Positions 11,807 through 20,737 are shown, numbered from the stretch's first letter. The stretch is 64,000 bases of DNA from Methylobacterium currus (GCF_003058325.1 NZ_CP028843.1:3010001-3074000), one strand, 5' to 3'. Translations and numbers: made by a program. Notes: generated by a model not told the origin, from the letters alone.

Positions 11807-12298
11807 TCAGGCCGCCCACTCGGCGAGCCGCGCCTGCGCGTCCCGCGTCTGCGCCGCCAGCCGCTCGCGCTCCTCGGCCAGCAGGATGCGGTCGATGGCG
11901 AGGCCGTGCACCAGCGTCTCTCCAAGGCGGATCTCGGCGGCGACGCAGCCGTTCAGGGTGGCCGCGTCGCCGACCGGCCGGACGTGAGCCGGTTCGACCC
12001 GCACGACATCCGCGACCCGGTCGACCAGCAGGGCCAGCGGAGCGTCTCCGTGAAGGAGGACGAGGTGACGGTAGAGCGCCGCCTTCGCGGTGACCGGCCG
12101 CCCGAGGCCGAATAGGACCGCGAGGTCGAGGACCGGCACGGCGCTGCCGGCGAGGTTGAGGAAGCCCGCGAGCGCCCCCGGCGCCCCCGGCGGGCGCCAC
12201 AGGCGGGGCAGGGGCAGGATCTCCCGCACCGCCCGGCGCGGCAGGGCGCAGTCCGTTCCGGCGATATCGACCAAGAGGTAAGCCGTCCCGGTCGTCAT
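11807..12298 (-). CDS. cheW: CheW-like coupling protein, first gene of chemosensory operon
   Basis: 163 residues, a stand-alone CheW domain: YLLVDIAGTDCALPRRAVRE at the N-terminus, GFLNLAGSAVPVLDLAVLFG in the middle, LALLVDRVADVVRVEP near the end. A GTG three codons upstream (12307) is possible, but ATG 12298 has a good GGGAG 8 nt before it. It is the promoter-proximal gene of the eight-gene minus-strand operon and faces bioM across about 140 nt, so the operon promoter should lie between 12299 and 12438. I see no clear -35/-10 there. Confidence 0.88.
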   Translation of the reverse strand: MTTGTAYLLVDIAGTDCALPRRAVREILPLPRLWRPPGAPGALAGFLNLAGSAVPVLDLAVLFGLGRPVTAKAALYRHLVLLHGDAPLALLVDRVADVVRVEPAHVRPVGDAATLNGCVAAEIRLGETLVHGLAIDRILLAEERERLAAQTRDAQARLAEWAA

Positions 12299-12438
12299 CC
12301 CGTGCACTCCCGCGAGCCCATCCGCCCGCGCCTGAGATAGGGGAGGCGGGGGAAGTTTCCAAACCGCCCGAGCGCCCCTGTCGGTCTGCGCCGGAGGTGC
12401 TATGAGGCGCCGCCCGGCGCGAGAGGAGCGGTTGCGTC

Positions 12439-13113
12439 ATGATCGAGATCAGGCATGTCGGCCATGCCTTCGGGGAGCGCACGGTCTTGCGCGACCTCAC
12501 CCTCGACCTGGCGGAAAGGCGGATCGCGGTGGTGGGCGGCAACGGCAGCGGCAAGAGCACCTTCGCGCGCCTGCTCAACGGTCTCCTGGTGCCGAGCCAC
12601 GGCACGGTGCGGGTCGACGGGCTCGACACCCGGCGCGACGGCAAGGCGGTGCGCCGCAAGGTCGGCTTCGTGTTCCAGAACCCCGACAACCAGATCGTGC
12701 TGCCGGTGGTGGCCGAAGACCTCGCCTTCGGGCTGAAGAATCTCGGGCTTGCCAAAGACGAGATCGCCCGGCGCACCGACGAGGCCCTGCGCCGCTACGA
12801 CCTGCACGACCTTCGCGACCACCCGGCCCACCTCCTCAGCGGCGGGCAGAAGCAGCTCCTCGCCATCGCCGGCGTCCTCGCGATGGCGCCGGACGTGATC
12901 GTGTTCGACGAGCCGACGACGCTGCTCGACCTGCGCAACAAGCGCCGGATCGCCCAAGCGATCGACGGGCTGGCGCAGCGCGTCGTCGTGGTCTCGCACG
13001 ACCTCGCCTTCCTCGAGCATTTCGACCGGGTGCTGGTGTTCGAGGACGGCCGCGTCGTCATCGACGACCGCCCCTCCGCCGCCCTGCCGGCCTACGTCGC
13101 GATGATGTCGTGA
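12439..13113 (+). CDS. bioM: BioM, energy-coupling ATPase of biotin ECF-type transporter
   Basis: 224-residue ABC ATPase of the cobalt/ECF type. Walker [10 protein letters not shown] (about 33-41), Q-loop FQNPDNQIV, signature LSGGQKQ, Walker B VIVFDEP and the H-loop VVSHD are all present. FQNPDNQ is typical of ECF A-components. A good SD (GAGAGGAG) precedes the ATG. The stop overlaps the bioN start (GTGA), and bioY follows, which fixes the substrate as biotin by context. Unlike many bacteria this is a complete BioMNY set rather than a lone BioY. Confidence 0.92.
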   Translation: MIEIRHVGHAFGERTVLRDLTLDLAERRIAVVGGNGSGKSTFARLLNGLLVPSHGTVRVDGLDTRRDGKAVRRKVGFVFQNPDNQIVLPVVAEDLAFGLKNLGLAKDEIARRTDEALRRYDLHDLRDHPAHLLSGGQKQLLAIAGVLAMAPDVIVFDEPTTLLDLRNKRRIAQAIDGLAQRVVVVSHDLAFLEHFDRVLVFEDGRVVIDDRPSAALPAYVAMMS

Positions 13114-13730
13114 CCCCGTACGTCCCGGGCGAGAGCCCGGTCCACCGCTGCCCGGCGGGGGCGAAGATTTTTGCGATGATCGCCGTCGGCACCGTCCTGT
13201 TCGCGCTGCCGCGGCTCGACATGGCCGCCGTCCTGGCACTCGCGACCCTGGGCCTGACGGGGCTGCTCTACCGGCTCGCCGGCATTCCGGGCCGCCTCGC
13301 GCTCGCGCAGCTGCGGCCGCTCGCCTGGATCCTCGCCGTGCTGGTCCTGGTCCAGCTCGCCCTCGACGGCTGGCTCGCCGGACTTCTGGTGGCCTCCCGC
13401 CTGGCAAGCCTGGTGCTGCTCGCCGGCCTCGTGACGCTCACGACCCGCAGCGCCGACCTGATCGAGGCGCTGCAACGCGGCCTCGTTTGGCTGAAGCCCC
13501 TCGGCGTCAATCCCGCCAAGGCCGGCCTCGCCATCGCGCTCACCTTGCGGTTCATCCCGGTGCTGGCCGCCATCACCGCGGAGGTGCGGGAGGCGCAGCA
13601 GGCACGGGGCCTGGAGCGCAGCCTCGTAGCGCTGACCGTGCCGGTCGTCGTGCGGATGCTGAAGATGAGCGACGACATCGCGGCGGCGATCGACGCCCGG
13701 TCCTACGACCCGGACCGGTCCGGCCACTGA
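13110..13730 (+). CDS. bioN: BioN, ECF transporter transmembrane T-component
   Basis: 206 residues of the CbiQ/EcfT family. Several hydrophobic segments (about 17-35, 38-55, 60-78, 85-105) and the cytoplasmic coupling helices with [12 protein letters not shown] (A-R-G signature) and [10 protein letters not shown]. Start is GTG at 13110-13112 inside the bioM stop; the frame is open further upstream but only as a shadow of bioM. It links the BioM ATPase to the biotin-binding BioY encoded 29 nt downstream. Confidence 0.9.
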   Translation: MTPYVPGESPVHRCPAGAKIFAMIAVGTVLFALPRLDMAAVLALATLGLTGLLYRLAGIPGRLALAQLRPLAWILAVLVLVQLALDGWLAGLLVASRLASLVLLAGLVTLTTRSADLIEALQRGLVWLKPLGVNPAKAGLAIALTLRFIPVLAAITAEVREAQQARGLERSLVALTVPVVVRMLKMSDDIAAAIDARSYDPDRSGH

Positions 13731-13759
13731 CACCCTGCACTCTGAATCCAAGGACTCCC

Positions 13760-14305
13760 ATGTCGACCCGGGACATCGTCTTCGTCGCGCTCTTCGCCGC
13801 CCTCACCGCCGCCCTCGGCCTGTTCCCGCCCGTGACCCTGCCGGTGGTCGGCGTGCCGATCACCGCGCAGTCGATGGGGGCGATGCTGGCCGGCGCGATC
13901 GCAGGGGCGAAGCGCGGCGGCGCAGCCCTGGCCCTGTTCGTCCTCCTGGTCTGCGCCGGGCTGCCGCTGATGGCCGGCGGCCGGGGCGGGCTCGGCATCG
14001 TCATGGGGCCGGGCGGCGGCTTCGTGCTGATGTGGCCGGTCGCCGCCTTCGTGATCGGGCTCCTGGTCGAGCGCTCCCTGCGAGATCTCCCCCTCTGGAA
14101 GGAGGCGCTGATCCTCGTCCTCGGCGGCGTGGTGCTCACCTATGCGGTCGGCATCCCGTGGATCGCCGTGGTGGCACGGGTCGACCTCGCGAAGGCGGCG
14201 ATCGGCTCGGCCTGGTTCCTGCCCGGCGACGGCGTGAAGGTGGTCCTTTCCGTCGCGATCGCGCGGGCCGTGCGGCGGGCCTATCCGACGCTCCAGCCTC
14301 GCTGA
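13760..14305 (+). CDS. bioY: BioY, biotin-binding S-component
   Basis: 181-residue, mostly hydrophobic protein with about six membrane segments. VGVPITAQSMGAMLAGAIAGAKRGG is the conserved N-terminal BioY region, and a Gly-rich stretch (about 74-90) precedes PVAAFVIGLL. Binds biotin with high affinity in the membrane and delivers it through BioN/BioM. Separated from bioN by 29 nt, so an operon. No BioR-type box (TTATCTATAA-like) is visible upstream of bioM. Confidence 0.93.
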   Translation: MSTRDIVFVALFAALTAALGLFPPVTLPVVGVPITAQSMGAMLAGAIAGAKRGGAALALFVLLVCAGLPLMAGGRGGLGIVMGPGGGFVLMWPVAAFVIGLLVERSLRDLPLWKEALILVLGGVVLTYAVGIPWIAVVARVDLAKAAIGSAWFLPGDGVKVVLSVAIARAVRRAYPTLQPR

Positions 14306-14335
14306 GCCGGATCGTTAACGCGGCTCGATAACCGG

Positions 14336-14364
14336 TTGACCCTGCCGGGCGACGCGCGTAGGGT
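14336..14364 (+). promoter_or_regulatory. Candidate promoter of the ilv leader transcript
   Basis: TTGACC at 14336-14341 and TAGGGT at 14359-14364 are 17 nt apart, ahead of the leader peptide start at 14400. The -35 is near consensus; the -10 keeps only T, A and the final T. Predicted transcription start is about 14371. Confidence 0.5.
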
Positions 14365-14399
14365 CCGCGCCACTCTCTCAAGGGCAGGCTTATCACAGC

Positions 14400-14450
14400 A
14401 TGCGTGCGGTCCTTATTGTAGCGGAGGCGCCACCGAAGGGGCGGGCTTGA
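14400..14450 (+). CDS. ilvB leader peptide (branched-chain amino-acid attenuator)
   Basis: A 16-codon ORF, MRAVLIVAEAPPKGRA, starts at ATG 14400 with an SD-like AGGGCAGG about 10 nt upstream. Residues 4-7 are Val-Leu-Ile-Val: one each of Leu and Ile and two Val, exactly the end products controlled in acetolactate synthase operons. It ends at TGA 14448-14450 inside a perfect hairpin (14442-14458). A terminator lies 30 nt downstream and ilvB 107 nt downstream. Ribosome stalling on the VLIV codons when charged tRNAs are scarce would change the fold of the leader and let transcription continue. The ORF is too short for normal gene calling; the combination of codons, position and terminator is what supports it. 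Confidence 0.82.
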   Translation: MRAVLIVAEAPPKGRA

Positions 14451-14476
14451 GAAGCCCGGCATCCCAAGGGTGGCGC
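14427..14476 (+). promoter_or_regulatory. Attenuator leader RNA hairpins
   Basis: Two nested pairings are visible. CGGGCTT (14442-14448) pairs with AAGCCCG (14452-14458) around a 3-nt loop and contains the leader stop codon. GCGCCACC (14427-14434) pairs exactly with GGTGGCGC (14469-14476) and encloses it. The outer stem covers the second half of the leader peptide, so a ribosome stalled at VLIV versus one at the stop codon would leave it formed or open. I did not find an unambiguous antiterminator pairing with the 5' arm of the terminator. Confidence 0.6.
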
Positions 14477-14480
14477 GTGC

Positions 14481-14503
14481 AGGGTCCTTCGGGGCCCTTT
14501 TTT
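14481..14503 (+). terminator. Intrinsic terminator of the ilv attenuator
   Basis: AGGGTCC (14481-14487), loop TTCG, GGGCCCT (14492-14498), then a run of T to 14503. A 7-bp stem (one T-G pair) with a UUCG tetraloop and a U-tract is a clear Rho-independent terminator. It lies 54 nt before the ilvB start, so it must be read through for ilvBH expression. Confidence 0.85.
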
Positions 14504-14557
14504 GTTGCGTAAAACGGACCCGAGAGCGCGGACGAGACCAAGGAACGGAGCGCGGCG

Positions 14558-16336
14558 ATGAGTGCGGGCGAGGTCATGACGGGCGCCGAGATGGTGATCC
14601 GGGCGTTTCAGGATCAGGGAGTCGACACCCTGTTCGGCTATCCGGGCGGCGCGGTGCTGCCGATCTACGACGCGCTCTTCCACCAGGACTCGGTGAAGCA
14701 CATCCTGGTCCGGCACGAGCAGGGCGCCGTCCACGCGGCCGAGGGCTATGCCCGCTCGTCGGGCAAGGTCGGCTGCGTGCTGGTCACCTCGGGGCCGGGC
14801 GCCACCAACATCGTCACCGGTCTCACCGACGCGCTGCTCGATTCGGTCCCGCTCGTCTGCATCACCGGCCAGGTGCCGACGCACCTGATCGGCTCCGACG
14901 CGTTCCAGGAATGCGACACGGTCGGCATCACCCGCAGCTGCACCAAGCACAATTACCTAGTCAAATCGATCGAGGACCTGCCGCGGATCCTGCACGAGGC
15001 GTTCTACGTCGCCTCGCATGGCCGGCCCGGCCCGGTGGTCATCGACCTGCCGAAGGACATCCAGTTCGCCAGCGGCATCTATCGCCGCCCGGTCGACAAC
15101 AGCCACAAGACCTACAACCCGCAGACCCAAGGCGATCCGGAGAAGATCCGCGCCGCGGTGGCGCTGATGGCCGGCGCGCGCCGGCCGGTCTTCTATACCG
15201 GCGGCGGCGTCATCAACTCCGGTCCCGAGGCCGCGCAGCTGCTGCGCGAACTGGCCCGCGCCACCGGCTTCCCGGTCACCTCGACGCTGATGGGTCTCGG
15301 GGCCTTCCCGGGCTCCGACCCGCAGTTCCTCGGCATGCTCGGCATGCACGGGACCTACGAGGCCAACCTGGCGATGCACGAATGCGACGTCATGGTCTGC
15401 ATCGGCGCGCGCTTCGACGACCGCATCACCGGCCGGCTCGACGCCTTCTCGCCCTTCTCCAAGAAGATCCACGTCGACATCGACGCCTCCTCGATCAACA
15501 AGACCGTCAAGGCCGATATCGGCATCGTCGGCGACTGCGCCTCGGTGCTGGCCGACATGCTGCGCGAGTGGCGCAGTCTGACGCCGGAGCCCGACAAGGG
15601 GCGCCTGACCGAGTGGCTGTCGAAGATCCGCGGCTGGAAGGCGCGCGAATGCCTCGGCTACTGGCCGTCGGGCACCACCATCAAGCCGCAATACGCGGTC
15701 CAGCGCCTCTACGAGGCGACCAAGGAGCGCGAGACCTACGTCACCACGGAGGTCGGCCAGCACCAGATGTGGGCGGCGCAGTACTACAAGTTCGACGAGC
15801 CGAACCGCTGGATGACCTCGGGGGGCTTGGGCACGATGGGCTACGGCCTGCCGGCGGCGATCGGCGCCCAGCTCGCCCATCGCAACGCCCTGGTGATCGA
15901 CATCGCCGGCGAAGCCTCGATCCAGATGAACATCCAGGAGATGTCGACCGCCGTGCAGTACCGCCTGCCGGTCAAGATCTTCATCCTGAACAACGAGTAT
16001 ATGGGCATGGTGCGCCAGTGGCAGCAGCTGCTGCACGGCTCGCGCTACTCCGAGAGCTACTCGGAGAGCCTGCCCGACTTCGTCAAGCTGGCCGAGGCCT
16101 ACGGCGCCAAGGGCATCCGCTGCTCCGACCCCGGCAGCCTGGACGCGGCGATCGCCGAGATGCTGGACTATGACGGTCCGGTGATCTTCGATTGCATCGT
16201 CGACAAGACCGAGAACTGCTTCCCGATGATCCCGTCGGGCAAGGCGCATAACGAGATGCTGCTGTCGGACTACCTCGGCGAGACCGGGGCGGATCTGGGC
16301 GACGTGATCTCCGACGAAGGCAAGATGCTGGTCTGA
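14558..16336 (+). CDS. ilvB: Acetolactate synthase, large (catalytic) subunit
   Basis: 592 residues, normal length. Condenses two pyruvates, or pyruvate and 2-ketobutyrate, in the first common step of valine, leucine and isoleucine synthesis; uses TPP, FAD and Mg. Visible: the TPP-activating Glu in [16 protein letters not shown], the conserved [10 protein letters not shown], the central FAD-binding domain, and the C-terminal TPP/Mg motif [16 protein letters not shown] followed by [25 protein letters not shown] upstream of ATG 14558. Followed 21 nt later by the regulatory subunit, and preceded by a leader-peptide attenuator, so expression is probably tuned by branched-chain aminoacyl-tRNA supply. 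Confidence 0.97.
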   Translation: MSAGEVMTGAEMVIRAFQDQGVDTLFGYPGGAVLPIYDALFHQDSVKHILVRHEQGAVHAAEGYARSSGKVGCVLVTSGPGATNIVTGLTDALLDSVPLVCITGQVPTHLIGSDAFQECDTVGITRSCTKHNYLVKSIEDLPRILHEAFYVASHGRPGPVVIDLPKDIQFASGIYRRPVDNSHKTYNPQTQGDPEKIRAAVALMAGARRPVFYTGGGVINSGPEAAQLLRELARATGFPVTSTLMGLGAFPGSDPQFLGMLGMHGTYEANLAMHECDVMVCIGARFDDRITGRLDAFSPFSKKIHVDIDASSINKTVKADIGIVGDCASVLADMLREWRSLTPEPDKGRLTEWLSKIRGWKARECLGYWPSGTTIKPQYAVQRLYEATKERETYVTTEVGQHQMWAAQYYKFDEPNRWMTSGGLGTMGYGLPAAIGAQLAHRNALVIDIAGEASIQMNIQEMSTAVQYRLPVKIFILNNEYMGMVRQWQQLLHGSRYSESYSESLPDFVKLAEAYGAKGIRCSDPGSLDAAIAEMLDYDGPVIFDCIVDKTENCFPMIPSGKAHNEMLLSDYLGETGADLGDVISDEGKMLV

Positions 16337-16357
16337 CCGGGCGAGGGTTTGAGGACG

Positions 16358-16900
16358 ATGAACGCCATGAACACCCACTACCCCGATCCGGTCCGCGTCG
16401 AGCCGGTGAACCGCCACACGCTGGCGGTCATCGTCGACAACGAGCCCGGCGTGCTCGCCCGCATCGCCGGCCTCTTCTCCGGCCGCGGCTACAACATCGA
16501 GAGCCTGACCGTGTCGGAGACCGAGGAGGCCCGGCATATCTCGCGCATCACCATCGTGACCGCGGGCACCAACGCGGTGATCGAGCAGATCAAGGCGCAG
16601 CTCGACCGCCTGGTGCCGGTGCACCGGGTGGTGGACCTGACGCTGCAGGGCGATTCGCTGGAGCGGGAGCTTGCTCTCGTGAAGGTGGCCGGCAAGGGCG
16701 AGCACCGGGTCGAGGCGATGCGCCTCGCCGCCGCCTTCGGCGCCCGCACCCTCGACGCGACCCTGACCTCGTTCGTATTCGAGCTCACCGGCACGACCGA
16801 CGAGATCGACCGCTTCGTCAAGCTGATGGCCTCGGTGGGACTGGTCGAGGTCTCGCGCACCGGCGTCGCCGCGATGGGCCGCGGGCCGGAGGCGATGTAG
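16358..16900 (+). CDS. ilvH: Acetolactate synthase, small (regulatory) subunit
   Basis: 180 residues. N-terminal ACT domain (HTLAVIVDNEPGVLARIAGLFSGRGYNIESL) binds valine for feedback inhibition and stimulates IlvB; the C-terminal ALS_SS domain follows. I start it at ATG 16358; an in-frame TTG lies three codons upstream and another ATG three codons downstream, and the SD-like GAGG at 16351-16354 does not settle the matter. Co-transcribed with ilvB. A GC-rich hairpin follows at 16911. Confidence 0.95.
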   Translation: MNAMNTHYPDPVRVEPVNRHTLAVIVDNEPGVLARIAGLFSGRGYNIESLTVSETEEARHISRITIVTAGTNAVIEQIKAQLDRLVPVHRVVDLTLQGDSLERELALVKVAGKGEHRVEAMRLAAAFGARTLDATLTSFVFELTGTTDEIDRFVKLMASVGLVEVSRTGVAAMGRGPEAM

Positions 16901-16910
16901 CGCGCCTCAC

Positions 16911-16941
16911 GCGGCGGGGCCGCCGGTCCGTGCCCCGCCGC
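16911..16941. terminator. Hairpin between convergent ilvH and mtnA
   Basis: GCGGCGGGGC (16911-16920) and GCCCCGCCGC (16932-16941) form a perfect 10-bp stem with an 11-nt loop, 10 nt after the ilvH stop and 15 nt before the mtnA stop. There is no T-run, so it may act as a stability or Rho-assisted element for both transcripts. Confidence 0.55.
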
Positions 16942-16956
16942 CTCGCACTCGCTGCG

Positions 16957-18054
16957 TTACGCGGCCGCCCGCCGCTCCGGATACAGGCCGAGCAACCCCT
17001 CCGGCGTCGCCTCCGCCACGCCCCGCTCGGTGATGATTCCCGTGACGAGGCGCGCCGGCGTCACGTCGAAGGCCGGGTTGGCCACCGGGCTCCCGGGCGA
17101 GACCACCGCCACGGTCGCGAAGGCGCCGTCATCGGTCCGGCCGGTGAGGTGGGTCACCTCGCGGGCGTCGCGTTCCTCGATCGGGATGCCGGCGACGCCG
17201 TCGGTCAGCGTCCAGTCGATCGTCGAGAACGGCAGGGCGGCGTAGAACGGCACGCCGCAATCGCGGGCGGCCAGCGCCTTCAGGTAAGTGCCGATCTTGT
17301 TGCAGACGTCGCCGGTCGAGGTCGTCCGGTCCGAGCCGACGATGCAGAGATCGACCTGCCCGTGCTGCATCAGGTGCCCGCCGGCATTGTCGGCGATGAC
17401 GGTGTGGGGCACGCCGTGGGCGTTGAGCTCGAAGGCGGTCAGCGCCGCGCCCTGGTTGCGCGGCCGGGTCTCGTCGACCCAGACATGGACGGGGAAGCCG
17501 GCATCGTGCGCGACGTAGATCGGGGCCAAAGCCGTGCCCCAATCGACGGTGGCGAGCCAGCCGGCATTGCAATGGGTCAGCACGTTGACCGGCCCGGACT
17601 TCTTGCGCGCGATCGCGGCGATCAGCGCCGCCCCGTGCTCGCCGATCGCCCGGCAGCTCGCCACGTCCTCGTCGGCGATGCGGGCGGCCTCCGCGAAGGC
17701 GGCGGCCTCGCGCTCGCTTGGGCCGAGGGGTTGCAGCAGGGCCGCGACCCGGTCGAGGGCCCAAGCCAGGTTGATCGCGGTCGGCCGCGTCGCGGCGAGC
17801 CGGCGCCGCGCCCCGTCGAGGTTGCGGTCGGACGGGTCCTCCCGCATCGCCAGCGCCAGCCCGTAGGCGGCGGTGGCGCCGATCAGCGGCGCGCCGCGCA
17901 CGATCATGGTGCGGATCGCGACCGCGGCCTCCGCCTCGCTGCGCAACACTTTCGTCTCGAAGGCGAAGGGCAGGCGGGTCTGGTCGATCACGCAGATCCC
18001 CTCGCCGTCGGGCGCGGGGAAGATGGTGCGGTAGTGGCGGCCGTCGATCTTCAT
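16957..18054 (-). CDS. mtnA: S-methyl-5-thioribose-1-phosphate isomerase
   Basis: 365 residues of the eIF2B-alpha/MtnA family. Converts 5-methylthioribose-1-phosphate to the ribulose form in methionine salvage. The catalytic Cys162 lies in NVLTHCNAG and Asp242 in [22 protein letters not shown] is the N-terminal substrate loop and DVCNKIGTY is also conserved. No other salvage gene (mtnK, mtnP, mtnB) is near; the neighbours are a convergent ilvH and a divergent toxin-antitoxin pair, so it is probably monocistronic. A role on ribose-1-phosphate-like substrates in thiol salvage other than MtnBCD is possible and cannot be excluded from sequence. Confidence 0.93.
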   Translation of the reverse strand: MKIDGRHYRTIFPAPDGEGICVIDQTRLPFAFETKVLRSEAEAAVAIRTMIVRGAPLIGATAAYGLALAMREDPSDRNLDGARRRLAATRPTAINLAWALDRVAALLQPLGPSEREAAAFAEAARIADEDVASCRAIGEHGAALIAAIARKKSGPVNVLTHCNAGWLATVDWGTALAPIYVAHDAGFPVHVWVDETRPRNQGAALTAFELNAHGVPHTVIADNAGGHLMQHGQVDLCIVGSDRTTSTGDVCNKIGTYLKALAARDCGVPFYAALPFSTIDWTLTDGVAGIPIEERDAREVTHLTGRTDDGAFATVAVVSPGSPVANPAFDVTPARLVTGIITERGVAEATPEGLLGLYPERRAAA

Positions 18055-18195
18055 GGCGGGGGTTTAGCACGAAAGGCGGGGAGGGGGAGATCGGCGCAGC
18101 GGCGCCGTCACCGAAGACGGGGGGCTCCGCGCGCCCGAAACCACGGTCCGGAGCAGGCCGAGGCGTGCTGGAATGATCGCAGAGAGGGGATCGCC

Positions 18196-18438
18196 ATGAA
18201 AGCCGTGGTACTGCCCGACGGAAGCGTCAGCCTCCCCGCGACCTTGCGCGAACGGCACGGCCTCACGCGCGGCGGAGAAGTGCTGGTCGAGGATACCGGC
18301 GATGCCATCGTGCTGCGCACGCTCGATCAAGCCGTCGCCCGGGCGCAGGCTCTGAGCCGGCGTCTCGTCGCTGGCCAGGCGGGTGCCTCGGTCGACGACT
18401 TCCTTGCGGCGCGCGCCGGTGACACAGGGGCCGAATGA
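18196..18438 (+). CDS. VapB-type antitoxin (AbrB/MazE-like)
   Basis: 80 residues. MKAVVLPDGSVSLPATLRER is a swapped-hairpin AbrB DNA-binding start, and the C-terminal half (RRLVAGQAGASVDDFLAARA) would wrap the toxin. SD-like GAGAGGGG sits upstream of ATG 18196. It overlaps the PIN-domain toxin gene by 4 nt (ATGA), the standard toxin-antitoxin arrangement, and would autoregulate the pair. Confidence 0.85.
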   Translation: MKAVVLPDGSVSLPATLRERHGLTRGGEVLVEDTGDAIVLRTLDQAVARAQALSRRLVAGQAGASVDDFLAARAGDTGAE

Positions 18439-18824
18439 GCGGCTTCGTTCTGGACGCTTCAGCCCCGCTCGCGCTGTTGCGCGACGAGCCGGGCGTGGAT
18501 CGCGTGAAGGCCGTGATCGATGGCGCCGCCATGGGTGCCGTGAACTGGGCAGAGGTCGTCAGTCACTATGCCAAGCTCGGCGCGGCGCGCTCCGACATCG
18601 AGGCGACGCTGCGGCCGCTTCCGATTCGGGTCGTGCCGGCCGATGCGGATCTGTCCGTGTTCGCCGGCACGCTGAGGCCGATCACCTTGCCTCTCGGCTC
18701 GTCGCTGGGCGACCGCGACTGCCTCGCTTTGGCAGGACGGGAAGCTGCGACGGCGCTGACGGCCGAGCGGCGCAGGCGCGACATCGCGGCGGCGGCCGCC
18801 GTCGCAGTCGAATCCATCCGCTGA
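18435..18824 (+). CDS. VapC-type PIN-domain ribonuclease toxin
   Basis: 129 residues. Acidic PIN residues: Asp7 (FVLDASA), Glu40 (VNWAEVV), Asp93/Asp95 (LGDRDCLAL). The fourth position is usually TAD in the motif TADxxW; here it reads TAERRRR, an Asp-to-Glu change, so activity should be tested rather than assumed. Translation is coupled to the antitoxin. It ends 40 nt before the convergent serA stop. Cleaves RNA, often tRNA, in the family. Confidence 0.87.
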   Translation: MSGFVLDASAPLALLRDEPGVDRVKAVIDGAAMGAVNWAEVVSHYAKLGAARSDIEATLRPLPIRVVPADADLSVFAGTLRPITLPLGSSLGDRDCLALAGREAATALTAERRRRDIAAAAAVAVESIR

Positions 18825-18863
18825 GGGTGCGGGAGGCAAGGCGGCCTCCCGCCTCCATCCGGC

Positions 18864-20462
18864 TCAGAACCTCACCGCCCGCGCCCGCTTCACCTGCGGG
18901 ATCGCCTCGATCGCCCGCAGGAGGTCGGGCGAGACCGGCTCGTCAACCGCCGCAAAGCAGATCGCGTCGCCGCCGGGGCGGTCGCGGCCGAGATGGAAGG
19001 TGGCGACGTTGACGCCGGCCTCGCCCATCAGCGTGCCGAAGCGGCCGATGAAGCCGGGCTGGTCGGCGTTGCGGATATAGAGCATGTGCGGCGCCACCGC
19101 GGCTTCGAGCGCGATGCCGCGGATCTCGACGAAGCGCGGGCGGCCGTCGCCGAACACCGTGCCGGCAGCGTCGCGGGGCATGTCCTCGGCCTCGATCGTG
19201 AGGTGCAGGCGCGAGGCGTAGGGACCCTCGACGGCGGTGCGGGTCGCGGTCTCGACCTGGATGCCGCGGGCCCGCGCCACCTCGATCGCCGAGACCATGT
19301 TGACGTCCTCTAGGAACGGCTGCAGCGCGCCGGTCACGGCGGCGGCGGTGAGCGCCTTGGTGTTCAGCTCCGCCGCCTCGCCCTCATAGACGATGCGGAT
19401 GCCGCGGATCGGCGCCTCGGTGAGCTGGCCGAGGAACGAGCCCAGCTGCTCGGCCAGCGTCACGTAGGGCCGCAGGCGCGGCGCCTCCTCGGCGGAGATC
19501 GACGGGAAGTTGACAGCGTTGCGGATCGCGCCCTGCAGCAGGTAATCGGACATCTGCTCGGCGACCTGGAGCGCCACGTTCTCCTGCGCCTCGGTGGTGG
19601 AGGCGCCGAGATGCGGCGTGCAGACCATGTTCGGGTGCCCGAACAGCACGTTCTCCTTGGCCGGCTCCTCCGTGAACACGTCGAAGGCCGCGCCGGCGAC
19701 ATGGCCGGACTCGAGCCCGGCGCGGAGCGCCACCTCGTCCACGAGGCCGCCGCGGGCGCAGTTGACGATGCGCACGCCGGGCTTCGTGCGGGCCAGCGCC
19801 TCGGCGGAGAGGATGTTGCGGGTTTTCTCCGTCAGCGGCACGTGCAGGGTGATGACGTCGGCCCGCCGCAGCAGCTCGTCGAGCTCGACCTTCTCGACGC
19901 CGAGCGCCACGGCCCGCTCCGGGGTCAGGAACGGGTCGTAGGCGATGACCCGCATGCGCAGGCCGATGCCGCGATCGGCGACGATGGCGCCGATATTGCC
20001 GCAGCCGATCACCCCGAGGGTCTTGGCGGTGAGCTCGATGCCGAGGAAGCGGTTCTTCTCCCAGCGCCCGGCCTGCGTCGAGGCGTCGGCCTGCGGGATC
20101 TGGCGGGCGAGCGACAGCATCAGCGCGATGGCGTGCTCGGCCGTCGTCACGGCGTTGCCGTGCGGCGTGTTCATCACGATCACGCCGCGGGCGGTGGCCG
20201 CCGGCACGTCGATCGTGTCGACGCCGATGCCGGCCCGGCCGATCACGGTCAGGTTCCGCGCGCGCTCCAGCAAAGCGGCGGTGACCTTCGTGGTCGAGCG
20301 GACGGCGAGGCCGTCATACGCGCCGATGGCGGCGGCGAGCGCCTCCTTGTCCTTGCCGAGCTCCGGTCGGAGATCGGCCTGGATCCCGCGCTCGCGGAAG
20401 ATCGCGACGGCGGCGGGGGAGAGGGTGTCGGAGATCAGGACTTTTTTGACAGTGGTGGGCAT
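18864..20462 (-). CDS. serA: D-3-phosphoglycerate dehydrogenase (type with ASB and ACT domains)
   Basis: 532 residues, the long form. First step of serine synthesis: 3-phosphoglycerate to 3-phosphohydroxypyruvate with NAD. N-terminal catalytic domain, Rossmann motif LGVIGCGNIGAIVADRG, catalytic Arg in NCARGGLVDE, Glu in FTEEPA and His in TPHLGAST; then the intervening ASB domain and a C-terminal ACT domain (YIRNADQPGFIGRFGTLM) for serine feedback. Start is ATG 20460-20462 (MPTTVKKVLISD); the frame is open upstream but runs through repeats. serC lies upstream on the same strand, beyond a 411-nt spacer with an inverted repeat pair. In methylotrophs the serine cycle adds demand on this pathway. 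Confidence 0.95.
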   Translation of the reverse strand: MPTTVKKVLISDTLSPAAVAIFRERGIQADLRPELGKDKEALAAAIGAYDGLAVRSTTKVTAALLERARNLTVIGRAGIGVDTIDVPAATARGVIVMNTPHGNAVTTAEHAIALMLSLARQIPQADASTQAGRWEKNRFLGIELTAKTLGVIGCGNIGAIVADRGIGLRMRVIAYDPFLTPERAVALGVEKVELDELLRRADVITLHVPLTEKTRNILSAEALARTKPGVRIVNCARGGLVDEVALRAGLESGHVAGAAFDVFTEEPAKENVLFGHPNMVCTPHLGASTTEAQENVALQVAEQMSDYLLQGAIRNAVNFPSISAEEAPRLRPYVTLAEQLGSFLGQLTEAPIRGIRIVYEGEAAELNTKALTAAAVTGALQPFLEDVNMVSAIEVARARGIQVETATRTAVEGPYASRLHLTIEAEDMPRDAAGTVFGDGRPRFVEIRGIALEAAVAPHMLYIRNADQPGFIGRFGTLMGEAGVNVATFHLGRDRPGGDAICFAAVDEPVSPDLLRAIEAIPQVKRARAVRF

Positions 20463-20589
20463 GGCGGCCTCGAACGGGTGCGCGCCATCGCCCCGCAGGG
20501 GAGCGGGTCGGCCGGGGGCATCGCTTGCCCGCGCGGATCGCGACGTCACACGTCTCCGCTCGCGCCGACCTCGTCGAGGAGGCGCGCTT

Positions 20590-20629
20590 CCCCTCTCCCG
20601 TGTGGGAGAGGGGTCAGGGGTGAGGGTGG
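20590..20629. repeat. Palindromic intergenic element, copy 1
   Basis: CCCCTCTCCC (20590-20599), loop GTGT, GGGAGAGGGG (20604-20613): a perfect 10-bp hairpin, followed by TCAGGGGTGAGGGTGG. Inverted relative to copy 2 at 20699-20737. This resembles widespread purine-rich palindromic units found between genes in many high-GC proteobacteria; that match is by memory only. Confidence 0.75.
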
Positions 20630-20698
20630 CACGCTTCAGTGTGAGGCTGAGAGCGTCGTGCTGGCAGCGGAACGGTCCGGTTATGTCCGGAACCGTCT

Positions 20699-20737
20699 CC
20701 ACCCTCACCCCTACCCCTCTCCCACACGGGAGAGGGG
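20699..20737. repeat. Palindromic intergenic element, copy 2 (inverted)
   Basis: The reverse complement of copy 1 except for one missing base: CCACCCTCACCCCT, then ACCCCTCTCCC-ACAC-GGGAGAGGGG with the perfect 10-bp hairpin at 20714-20737. The pair brackets about 70 nt between serA and serC and could fold as one long stem, which would separate the two genes transcriptionally. Confidence 0.75.

Noticed and set aside
12299..12438. BioR-type operator upstream of bioM
   Set aside because: No TTATCTATAA-like sequence on either strand; a GAGATAGGGG stretch is too different.
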